Below are positions 25,256 through 36,568 of a DNA stretch of 64,000 bases, piece by piece. Position numbers and translations under genes: made by a program. The notes below the pieces were generated by a model, which did no database searches, was not told the DNA's origin, and worked only from the letters and a program-made list of their open reading frames with translations. Position 1 is the first letter of the stretch; each line of letters begins with the position of its first letter. The DNA is from Platycnemis pennipes (taxonomy: Eukaryota; Arthropoda; Insecta; Odonata; Platycnemididae): NCBI GenBank assembly GCA_933228895.1, contig OW121846.1:49556107-49620106 (forward strand), given 5' to 3'.

Positions 25256-25396
25256 TTACATACCGAAACATAATTGTTTGTTTAAGAAATTCGTAAAAAC
25301 AAAAGTGAATGCGAAAATGGCAAAGGAAGACCTCGCTTGAGATCTATGAAGTGAGCAGCAATTAATTTGTAAGAGAAGGATAACATCAATATGTGT

Positions 25397-25863
25397 AAGT
25401 AAATGGATGCTCCAATGACCGTATTAATTTTTGCACCACACGAAGGAGAAAAGGCAAGAAAAATATGGAAAAAAACGAATGAAAAATATGAAATTAAGCC
25501 TGAAAGGTCTTCCTGTGGTGGTTTACGGGAAAGTTTATTCCTCGCTGGTGATCAACCGCAGGACCGATACACTCAACCCAAAAATTGGCAATTTTCAAAC
25601 CTTTGCGTTTGTTGATGTATACTGTTGATATATACTGCGTGGAATAATATTCCCGTTAACAATCGCAGAAACTCTGAAAGTTTCCCATTTTTGGGTTTAG
25701 TGTATCAGTCCTTTGGTCGGTCATTGGCGAGGAATGAACCTTCCCGTAAACAACCACAGATAAGCCACTCGGTCTTAATTTCATATTTTTAATTTGTTTC
25801 TTGCCTTTTCTCCTTCGTGTGGTGCAAAAATTATTACTACCATTGGAGTATTTATTTCCTTAC
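25397..25863. repeat. Long imperfect palindrome (fold-back element), arms about 190 bp
   Basis: The left arm runs from about 25397 to 25590 and the right arm from about 25680 to 25863 in inverted orientation. I estimate roughly 80% identity by eye. Long exact blocks include TTTTTGCACCACACGAAGGA, GAGAAAAGGCAAGAAA, ATATGAAATTAAG and GTTTACGGGAA. The central spacer is about 90 bp. Overlapping frames at 25403-25628 are only arm sequence. No target duplication was clear. A transcript of this locus would fold into a long hairpin. Confidence 0.75.
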
Positions 25864-25989
25864 ACATTAGAGACCGTAGAGCTCAACCATCCACGTTTTA
25901 TCAATGTGAGGCGTCAGGCTGTAGACACATCGAGTAGAGAGCAGAGAAATTTGTTTTCCTAGTGAAAATTACCGAATTCTCCTCGGTTT

Positions 25990-26800
25990 TCCCTCCTGGT
26001 TAGTACTACAGGTGCCGTTGTTTCGATAGCCGACTTCACCATCGTCTTCAGGACGTCAATGATCAACGACGGAGAAGATGACGGAGTCATTTATCGAAAC
26101 GTTAGCACCTGAACAACCAACTCGGTGGAAATCCCGAAAGAAATTCAGTCGCGTTGAGAGTTCCTAAGGATGGCATTTAAATCCCAAGTATACCTACTTA
26201 GGACTGAAGACTAGTTAGTATGAGCAACCTTGGCGAATTCTGCGGAAAAGTGCATCGGCGATCATCGTCAACACCCCGAAGATGATGGCCGAGTCTGCTA
26301 TCGAAACGACGGCACATGAACAATCAACTCAGTGGAAATCCCGAGAAGAATTCACTCGCGTGGAGAGTTGCTCAAGCCATACCTAAGTATGGCATGTAAG
26401 TCCTAAGTACACCTACTTAGGACTGAAGAATAGTTATGATCAGCAACCTTGGCGAATTCTGCGGCACAGGGAATTAGCGATCATCGTCAGCGCCCCGAAT
26501 TAGATAGCTGAGTCAACAATCGAAACGTCGGCACATGAACAACCAACTCAGTGAATAATTCACTCGCGCGGAGAGTTGCTTCAAGCCATACTTAGGACGG
26601 AAGACTAGTTATTATGAGCAACCTTGGCGAATTCTGCGGCACAGGGCATTGGTCATCACCGTCAACGCCCCAAAGATGATGGCTGAGCCAGCTATCGAAA
26701 CGTCGGCACCTGAACTACCAATCCGGAGAGGATTCCGAGAAGAATTCACTCGCGTGGAGAGCTGACTCAAACAAAACGTACGACTGATGACTAGTTATAA
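25990..26800 (+). repeat. Tandem repeat array, about 175-220 bp units with CGAAACG(T)CGGCACCTGAAC motif
   Basis: The motif CGAAAC followed by a GGCAC-TGAAC segment recurs at 26095, 26302, 26521 and 26696 (steps of 207, 219 and 175 bp). CAACCTTGGCGAATTCTGCGG recurs at about 26226, 26444 and 26620. Unit 2 contains two perfect hairpins: AGTCCTAAGTA/TACTTAGGACT with a 4-nt loop (26399-26424) and GCCATA/TATGGC (26376-26393). The array opens with an inverted half-copy, GTTTCGATAGCC...CATCGTCTTCAGG, at about 26010-26052. The GATGATGGC...GCTATCGAAACG core resembles the degenerate hammerhead-like core of Penelope-type or retrozyme repeats but lacks an intact CTGATGA. Confidence 0.72.
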
Positions 26801-27449
26801 TGAACTGCCTCTCTTTAAAAGGAAAATAATGTATCTGTCACGAATAATGATCCAGAGCATGGAAAGGACAAAAAGTATAGACCGAATGCTCTTGGCATGG
26901 ACACCACGGGGTGGAAGAGAAGTGGGGGCGTGACAAAGGGAAACGGAACGAGACCGCGTCTGAGCCAAGTCTCGCCGTTTCTCGGGCCGGCGTATTTGCG
27001 AATCCTGCGGTGAAAGAGGGGATTCTGTGTGCGGAGTGAGACGGCCATGAAATAAATTGGATCCAATCTAAGGGCGGGAACGAAATCCTTTCCCGCGGGT
27101 TATTACATACTGACGAAATGGATTTAAATTTATTCACCTCGCCGATATTTCAAGGAAGGGATAAAGAATCATGATGTGCCGCCCACGAAAATCAGCTTGA
27201 AAAAACCTCTAGGTCGTTGAATAATTATTCTTGTGAAATGATCAAGAGGGAATAATGCATGATGGGTAATTCAGGATGATGGTGTATGAGAAATTGGCAA
27301 ACTTTTTGCGACATCGGGAGGAAATTAATTAATGTTGAGCTGATTCTGCGTCCGGAATCTTCAAGGAAAATATTGAGGTTTGGGAGAAACTAATAGGCCA
27401 TTGAAATATCGCTATATATGAAAAATAAAAAAGCGATCGCTCTGGTTTG

Positions 27450-27775
27450 GTTATTATTCTGGTCCCCCATCAGGAAACCGAGAGGTTTGGCCCGGGTACA
27501 AGCTGAATTTTTGGCGAAGAACATTCTTTGGTACTCCGTTGCTAACTTGAGACCTGAATAGTGAAATTTCGTATGATGTTATCCGCACGTCCGATAGGAA
27601 GTTAAGCTGTCTACCCTTTGGTTACTATCTCGGGGAAAACCCTGATGACGACGATGAGTGCCCGCTACACAATCCGCAATATCCCCCTCCAAAAACACCT
27701 AACTTTACCTAACTGCCTCAATATTAAAACATACTGTCCTCAAATAAATAACCTCAGCTTGTTGTCTTACTCTGT
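27450..27775 (+). repeat. tRNA-derived SINE, strongly diverged
   Basis: GGCCCGGGTACAAGCTGAATTTTT, CGTCCGATAGGAAGTTAAGC, CCCTTTGGTTACTATCTCGG and the tail AAATAACCTCAGCTTGTTGTC match the family blocks in order with many changes. Confidence 0.5.
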
Positions 27776-30700
27776 TACCCTAGAAGCATAAGATATTCGG
27801 GGAAATGATCGAACAATTAGGACACTTGTGTCATTTGGAGTAGCTGGATTATTTGATGCGGTTAGTCATTTTCAGAGAAAGCGGGAAGGCAAAGAGAAAC
27901 ACGGTGCTGGTATCCGCTTCCTCTCATCAAAATATGTCAAGGGGTTCGCAGTTTAACGCGTGATCCGACGGAAGGAAAAACTAGAATTACTCTCTACATA
28001 GAACCTCGAGTGAACCGGTATACAGTTGAAAAATCTGTCTCATATGGGATATACAGACGTAATACTGACCGCAATGACCAGCGAAATATCTCCGGTTCTC
28101 TCTCTGTAAGCAAAGTAAAGAGAGACGACACTACCTTGTGACGTCATATTCACAACATGATTGTGAGGTTTCTCCACGTGTCAATAATTTTACCTAATTT
28201 TAATAAATTTTTAGAATGATGAATTGCTTTAATATTTGAAAAATGGTATTTAGCATTGGATTTGCCATTATTTTATTCTAGACCTAAACTTTCGAATGTA
28301 CGAAAACAAAACTAGAGCACATCCCATTGTTGATTTTAATTTTTGCCTTCACACCATCGACTAGATTTCTGACGCATTTCATTCTGATGTAATTGTAGAC
28401 TTATTGAGTCAATAGATAGCTCCTTAGTTCAATGAAAGTGGAGAATCAATAGAAGAAAATGTTTGTACCTTACATATTTACAATAGTAGAGAAATTACAC
28501 CGTATTAACGGTTGTAAGCTTTGTCAAAGCCCTTTTGGCATTTGTAGTGAAATTATCAACCATTTCCTTCCTTCCCATTTACCGCAATCGCGACCTACTC
28601 CAAAAATTTAATAATATAATTAATAACGGGATAAGAATAAGGTGGAAAATTATAACGATTGGCATTGAATATTGTCATTCACTTAAAAGGCTGATCAGGT
28701 GCTAGCCTAATTTGTTGTCAGGCAATGTTTTCGTCACCGAAGATTTATGAATCTGAATCTATATAATACCTGGTAAGAAGCCTAATGTGTTTACTGAATA
28801 CTATTTAACTGGAATGCACTTAGTCAGCAACACAGTTATGTTGTGTAGATACCGTATCTGTGGTATCATTGCTAGTTCAATTCACCCGGGAAACGAAATA
28901 GTTTCTCGCGCAATACAGCTTCAAATTGTAAACTAACATGTTGAAGCATGCAGGACAATTACTGCGCAAACGCTTTCGTGGAAGCATTGTTTTCACCAAA
29001 CATGTGGTTAATTGCCTAGAACGATCCTCACACCGATGTCCCTATTGGATGATAGAATTTGTCTAATTACTAATGCCTGATAAGTTTCTTACTCGGCTGC
29101 CTCTTAAACTCTTCAAGCCTTGTCATTTAGAAGATTTGGTACCCTAAACAGCAAATTTGAAGTTAAATTTAAATGAAACTGTAGATTGCTCGTTCATCAT
29201 GGACATACAAAAACAGTTTTGTAGACGCTTTGGTGATCGGGCAGTCTTCAGGGGCCGACGAAAACCCATGCATATAAAATCGCTTTCACACAAGTATTGC
29301 AGTCGTTCAAAAATTAGATAGGCACCATTCTTATTCTAAATATGTCCCTAAAATCAAAATATACCCACAAAAACTTCTATATTGTTGCTGAAATTGTTCT
29401 CTAAGGCAAAAAAAACGAAGAAATCCTCCTAACTTTTTTGTCGCCATCGTATAATATTCAATATTTTTTTCTGAGACTTTTATGCTGGAGACCATTTCAA
29501 TAACTCAGCGTAAATAATAAACTGATTTACAAGCCGGAATAAATTATAGAAAGTACCAAATTCGTCTTCACATTATTTTCATATTGAATCCAAAATTGAG
29601 ATAAAATAATGCTTAATATAATTTAGTAACATGAAAAAGTCAAAATAGAAACGTTTACCGACATGGAAAGCAAAATAGATTATGCAAAACGTGGAAAATG
29701 AAAGGAAGTGTGTTCGAACCCTCCATTTGGCAAGACTGTGGTGAATATCTGGGAATTAATTAAGTTCAGTGGTGGACCATACACTAATTGAACAGCTAAT
29801 CGCGCACAATCTTATTTCCAGTTATCATCCTCAGTCAAGGAACCATTTAAAGAAGGCGGCAGTGAACAATTTAGTCTTTCTTTTTGTGCGGAGATTCAGG
29901 GCCATTTTCCCGCGTCCAAGCATGATTACGTTCCACAAGGCGGAGCCAGCAACTGTTCATTACGCACCATCATTACGTTGGAGCAGTAATTACTGGGAAA
30001 TAGCATCTTAAGAGGATAAAGTGCTCCTGGTGTTGCCCAATGCATGTATATTTCCCACAATAATGAGATGGAGACGGAATGAGCACGAAACATTTTCACA
30101 ATTTGGTATTCTATAATTTTTACCGTGGCCAGTAAAAACACTCCTGGGACGATTAAATTGCGTTCCCCAGCAGAGGTTAAATGAAGATCAAATTTCTCGA
30201 AAGGGTTCCTTGGAAAGATATTTCTCGAATACCTAAGGAATGCTGAAAAAAGGCACCAAAAACACATTTATTTTTACCCGAGTCCGTATTAAATGAAACC
30301 GGCTCAGAAGATCCGCCACTTTAAAAAAAATCCGGGATGAAAGGATGCGACGAGGTCGTGAATATTCGACCCTCAAAAGAGCTGCAATGAACAAACTAGC
30401 TAAGCTTCTTATCTTGTCGACAAAGAACTTGACAAATTCCTTGACTGGGGAAACGTCTTTGTGCACATTCTTAATATGGGCCCTCTACAATAGAGCGTTA
30501 TTCTTCAAGACTCTTATTCATTTAAGCCAGAAAGCTTCAAGTGAGTTATGTGAGCAAAGAAACTGGAATCCGAGAAATGCTCAATTTCGTATCAATGCTA
30601 TAGGGTCAAGTACCCACGCACTATGAGTATGCATTCTTTAAGCATATGCTAAATAATGCAATTTAACCAGATTTTAACTATTTATTCCAATAAACTGACG

Positions 30701-31734
30701 CACTACAGTCGTTGCAATACGTTGCATTTCTCAAACGACTGTTTCAAATTTCAATATTTCCTGCGTCTAGAATATTGAACTTCGTCAAAGGTCAATCGAT
30801 TACTTTACCCTGAAATTTTCATTACGATTAGAGCACCAAGGTGTTTTTGTGTGACTATCTATATTGATACAGATTATATTTATAAAAAAAATCAAATTTT
30901 CTCGCGAATATACATGCTTAAAAATTAAGAATTAATTTTTTTTACCATTTCATTCTTCACTTGGCCCGTACGGGATTTATCCAATGGAACTGCGATTTAC
31001 CTGATAGAGTTCGCACTTGAACTGTGAGCATCTTAGAACAGCCAAGACGTGTGCTATTGGATTAGCTACAGTATTCGGCGAATGTTAAAGGGTTGCAAGA
31101 AAAAATAAAAGTATCCAGAATATTTTAGATTTGGGTTGTCTTCTTGCATACGTAGAGAACAAGCGGGACGGACTGCATGGTACTATATGAGACGGTCGAC
31201 TTTACTCTAGCTATCAAAATATAATGTTATCTTAGGACAAGTTGAAATATGAGAAGAATTCGCTGAAACACTGTCGGTTGGTAGCAGCCAAATTTCCAAC
31301 AGTAACTTAGCTTAGGAAGAGATCTGGTCTATCACACCTGGAGCTAAATCTATAAAAAGCAAACGCGTACAATCATGCTGCACTACACAATGAATGACCA
31401 CTGGTGCCCTCTTGGCTCCTCGAATCGTTCATTAGCTGACCCCTCTAAATTATTGAAAGCCTAGTAGATTTTGATGTCAATTTATACCCACAGAAGATGA
31501 AATCTATAAAATAGTAAATAATGAACTAAGACCTCCGACAAGGGCATAATTTTACGCACAAAATTTTCTAAATTATATTTGCTTCTGGGGGGGGAGGGGG
31601 TCAAATCTCTGGCATTAATCATACAATAGCAGTATTAAAATACAAGTTCCTGGTATGATTTAATTTCAAAACCGATGGTTGATGATGACTCGATGCGATT
31701 TTCCAGATTTTTTAAATGTAATTGACGAACGGAT
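27776..31734. other. No gene seen
   Basis: AT-rich, with short unrecognised frames on both strands (29769-30626). Confidence 0.45.
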
Positions 31735-32015
31735 AGCCGCGTCTGCTTCGACGAACGCACTCTCGTGAGGAGAGAGACTCGCTCTTGTTTCCGCATTTCC
31801 CCTGCATCGGTCACCCGGCCGCAAAGTGCCACTCTCCCGTGACGTTTCGAACATCAGCTGTCCACTTAACATCAGCTTCCCGCACACACAGCCACATACC
31901 ACCAAGCCGCCACCGCCGGCCCTGCTTTTCCTTCCCTTACAAACGTCCCTGTTCATTCCCTGCCCGGAACGACCGCGTTGCGGGCAGCCACCCTGGCGTG
32001 ACGGGCAAAAAACCT
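31735..32015. other. Small CpG-rich island
   Basis: CG and CCG content is elevated relative to the AT-rich surroundings (CCGCCACCGCCGGCCCTGC, ACGACCGCGTTGCGGGCAGC). Frames on both strands are not recognisable. Confidence 0.3.
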
Positions 32016-32842
32016 CGAGTTTTCTTCAAACACTAGAGTTTCATGTGAATAGAAATCATGGAAGAGTTATTCCTTTTGACGAAAGGTCATGAATTTGCTA
32101 TTCGAATTCCCTAATAGAGCTCTTACTGGTCTACTATCAATATCATCATAACGAGCCTTCAAAAATATTGTTGAAAGCCATTTCGCACTCGAATTTTCTA
32201 TCAGAAAACCTCTCTATTCACGTATTATTATTCTTTTTTACATTCTTCCGTCCACGGTAGCCAGATCAGTAACGTCCCGTTATGAGTCATAACTTATGAC
32301 ACGTCAGAGGTGACGGGTCGGGATTACGTCCAGAAAATAGATGCTGTGGTTGTCTTAGGATTATGACATTTGATTTGTTGCTGCAAGGTGACCGAAGACG
32401 TTGGTGCACAAAAGCTCGCCTACAACTTTTTTACACCCTTCACTATTACTTCAAATGTCTCAAATGAGGACTTTCCATGACATTATTTACGTTCACCATT
32501 CCCTCGACGATTGCCTTCATCAGAGCAACATGTCAAGATTTGTCTAATTAATTTGTTCCGTCCACGTTTAAAGTTTAATTTCCATAAGATCCTATAATAC
32601 TTTTAATTATGCTTGCACAATATTTGAACCGTGTTTATGTCAATATGGTGAAAATAGAAAACGAGTGCGCAACGTTCCACAATGACGAGATTAGGATAGA
32701 GACAACGAAGGAAATGACTAAGATTTCACCAAGGTTCAAGGTACTAGATGTTGAGCCCTCGCGGTCCATCAAGGATGGCAACGCAAGGGAGAAAAGGGCA
32801 TCAAGGAAGCCACGACCACGACAATTTGCCATGGGAATTAGG

Positions 32843-32925
32843 GATCCTGGTTAGCATAGTGGTATGCGCGGTGGCCCGGAAAGCCACAAGTCCGTGCTTC
32901 GATTCCCGGTCCAGATGAATTTTTT
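32843..32925 (+). repeat. tRNA-like SINE head
   Basis: GGGATCCTGGTTAGCATAGTGG gives a D-arm/A box. GTGGC/GCCAC forms an intact 5-bp anticodon stem around CCGGAAA. GCTTCGATTCCCGGTCC gives a T-arm/B box. The acceptor ends do not pair and U33 is missing, so this is not a functional tRNA gene but a recent SINE head. Confidence 0.6.
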
Positions 32926-35114
32926 CGCAACGCAATTAATGTGAATAGACTTCTCGGTACCTTTCATTTTGAGCAGGTTAATGCAAGACCGGTATTTTAC
33001 TCGCTCTTCCTATATTTACGGAATAATTTTTATTAATATTTTTTGATCATTGGCCCACCTCAAATGGTGTAAGAAACAATATCTGTCGGTCTTATACCCC
33101 GAATAACTACTACCAAACCCTGATCCCTAAACTACAGATTATTATTTTGATCTGAAATTGTGAATTGGCGAAAAAATTGATGACTGCCAGAGAAAATGAG
33201 GAGTCCAGCCGATAGTTCGGTCTGCTTGGTGGCTAAAGACGTCACCAATTGATGGTTGAAAAAAGGCAGCAAGCTAATTGCAGTACGAAATTACTTACAC
33301 TTTACTTTTTCACGATTCCTGCGCTATTTCTTTCATAGAAAATGCGACTGGACTTATACTGGTGATAATAGAGTACATTTAGCCAAAGCTACTAATATAA
33401 TAATCATCATAATCCCAAACAAATAATACAAGGATAAATTGAGCCATTGTTCAAAAATGACGATTCTAATTGTTGCAAAACATATTGACAACCGTATGTA
33501 CACATATTAAAATATAAAAATTGACACTTTTAATACCCTTTACACTTTCACAATACCCTAAGTACACAAATGCATGTTTGTTCTTAATATTGCAGTCCTC
33601 ACATTACGTTACTTACATTACTTCCATTACTGAAAGTTACATTGTTATTATTACTTCACATCTAATTTTACCATACTAAGCGTTTTGCAAATATTGACCA
33701 ATCTTTTAAATTTATTCTAAAAATACTCAGATTTTTTGTTGTTATATGTTCCGAGGTCAATTAGTTTTGCAACGAAAATCCCTTGCAAAACAGTGTGGCC
33801 TGTGCAGTTGTGATCTTTCTCTAGGAGAAGTGGAAATTACTCTTTATTCAGGCATTTAAAGATATGAAAATAGCTTTTGGGTATTCAAATAATAATTTTT
33901 GCATTACCAAAAAATATACTTATAAATATAAAAAGTAAGGTATTGTGTTATAAAAATTGCCTTATATCCATACAAGTTAGGCGTTAAACAGAATTTAAAT
34001 TTGATTGCACTTATCACATTTTAGTAATAGGCTCACACCTCTACAAATACATTGATCGATAAACTGAGTAATTGTAACTTTTTCTGATTTTTTTGCCTTT
34101 CGTTGACATGAATTTTATTCACTTGCCATCCGGCATTGCAATACTCATTGCAGGCTATTGTGGGTAATTCTAAAACATTGCTACTTTCGAGACGTATATT
34201 TAATGACTTTTGATAGCAATATTCCTTCTCCCCCCATGCTTTGCAATGGTATATAATACTTATTACGCTGTTCACCAACAAATTACAAGTTATATTCATA
34301 TGTTTGTGTGGTAATTTGGACGCATTGAAATAACAGGTACCTGTATGCCGGTTTGTTTAGTGTAATTATATAAAGAGCCTCATGAGTAAGAAATACTTCA
34401 GGAGAAGGGTTGGTAACACTTTTATTTAAGTGTTGTAGTATGGTTTAATGGAAAAAAATTCAATTCAACTTTTTACATAAAAAATTAATGTCACTCATAT
34501 GAAAGACTATTAATAGGTGTTACATAATAACGCATGCAATGTTCCCGCTTTAAAACGGATTACGATACATACAACTCCCCCATCCGCTTAGAAATTGCAA
34601 GCATCATTTCACTAGTTCTGTTATATAATTCTAAACTTTCAATGACCATATTAATACGGACAGCAAATAAACTTAGGTGGCCTGCACGGATGGCGGTATT
34701 CTTTGCTAAGGAGAGGTTGAATATTTTTAGTTATGCGCATCAAATATTACTTAAGTTACTCTAATCTATAAATTGCGAAAATAATAATTTGAAGTACATT
34801 CAAAAAGTTTTGCGCTATCATTATCAAAACAAACTGAGCTTCATCATTTTCAAGATGACTTCGGTTTGAAGACATGATCGTTTTATTACAAAGTATAGCA
34901 TGTAAATGATAGTTTTTTCATCATTATTATTGTAAAATAAATTCACAGAATGACATATCCTACCTTTTTAACGGCTAGTTATAGAGTAGAAGCATTATAG
35001 ACCATAATATCACAATTGTACTTTGCCGGTTCAAATCTTCTAACGAGTTGCAAAAATAAAAGTATTTATTCAGGGAATTATTATGGTCATTTGCGCCGTT
35101 TAGGATATGTGGAT
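32926..35114. other. No secure gene; possible old LINE debris
   Basis: Very AT-rich. The reverse frame at 34033-34299 could be retroelement debris but lacks a diagnostic motif. Confidence 0.35.
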
Positions 35115-35395
35115 AAATGTGCAGAGGTAGGGATATTTCAAGGAACGAAGGATGGTTTGAGAAAAATCCGGTATCGGCATTGGGCTGCTCTCAACGAAAG
35201 ATACCGAAGGGTTTACGGTTTAACGTCCCATCCGACGGACGGAGTAGTGAACTTGAAATGCCCTTCACCTTTCTACGCAAAGGGGAAAGGCATGCTGATG
35301 AAAAATCTCTTTCTCTGCCGGGATGCACACCCGGTCCCTTGGGTGGGGAACCTATTCAATATCCTTCGCACCAACCCGATCCCACTAAGTTAAAA
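35115..35395 (-). repeat. tRNA-derived SINE, full head and body
   Basis: Minus strand: GGGATCGGGTTGGTGCGAAGGATATTG, B box GGGTGTGCATCCCGGC, AAGTTCACTACTCCGTCCGTCGGATGGGAC, GTTAAACCGTAAACCC, TGCCGATACCGGATTTTTCTC. The two forward frames here (35016-35527) are read-through shadows. Confidence 0.72.
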
Positions 35396-36568
35396 CTGAC
35401 CAAATTCGTCGAAAAAATTTTTTTATTATCTGCTCATGGCTGCCTTTTCAGATTTTCACCCCAAATTGGCGTGTTCTCTGCTCCATCTCTCCTTCCTATC
35501 GGCCAAATTCTTGAGCTGGCAAATTGACACGTTAATCTCAACTAAACACATTCCTCAGGAAAAAATATTATAAATTCCTTTTGACTGCTTTGTTTGCATT
35601 GATAATCGTTTTCAGTTGGGCGATTGATAGCGATCGATGATCTACGTCAATAATTTAATTTAGATTTTAACATCTATGATACGGTGTATGAAATTGGTCT
35701 TGATTTTTTCCACTTTTTTGGAATTCCATTGGAACCCGACGATATCTTTTCTTGGCCCACCCGATGCCGGAGAATGATTTGTAATATCTGTAGTAAAAGG
35801 CAGTTTTCGTTACTTCGTCGTAAATATTTAGGTCCGTGATGGTGAAAACAATCTGATATAGGACTTGGAGGATAGAATTATCTGGCGGAAATAACCTTGA
35901 AGGAATTTCTAGCCTATATATTTTCCCTTTCTTCTCGACTTTCTCCTTGGTCTTCCAAGTGAATGAAATAAATATATCGCCAGGAAAACTTCACGAAAAT
36001 TGCTTGGTAGAGTGCTGTCTTACAAATGTAGCTTCAAATTATGACCAATAGCATTACTTTTACCATTTCATACCATACCATAAAATACTAATATCATACT
36101 TTTCATGCAAATTTTCCAGCGCTATCAACAAATTGATTCAAAAATAATAAAGTCATACTTTCTGTCGCTCAAGATTCTAAGCATGGTTTGAGATTCAACA
36201 GGACATGAAAATTTTTTAAAAACACGATCTTACCTACAATTATTTACCATAGACAATCTCAATAATTATCTTCTTCTGTAACGGCTGACAGAAAGGATAT
36301 ATATTCTTGCATGATGGATGCACTTATAATATTATACCGATTTTTTCGTTATATATGACTGTTCAATTGTTTGCAACTTCACGCCACGCCACTTCACGCT
36401 TGTCTGGCCACGCCAAATTTATACACATGAAATAAAGAAGGGCAGTGATTTTGTAAGAAATACCTTGCATTCTCGCCGTTTATTTGCCCCTAAATGAATT
36501 AATTTTTATGCGTTGTTTTTTATGATTATTCTAATCCTACTAAAGAAAATTCTTGCATGTAATCAACA
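35396..36568. other. No gene seen
   Basis: AT-rich sequence up to the left TTAA of the first piggyBac element. Confidence 0.5.

Noticed and set aside
32843..32914. Possible functional tRNA gene
   Set aside because: D, anticodon and T arms are tRNA-like but the acceptor ends do not pair and U33 is missing; it matches the SINE head.
35117..35527. 136-codon plus frame
   Set aside because: It is read-through of a minus-strand SINE; the SINE blocks explain the sequence.
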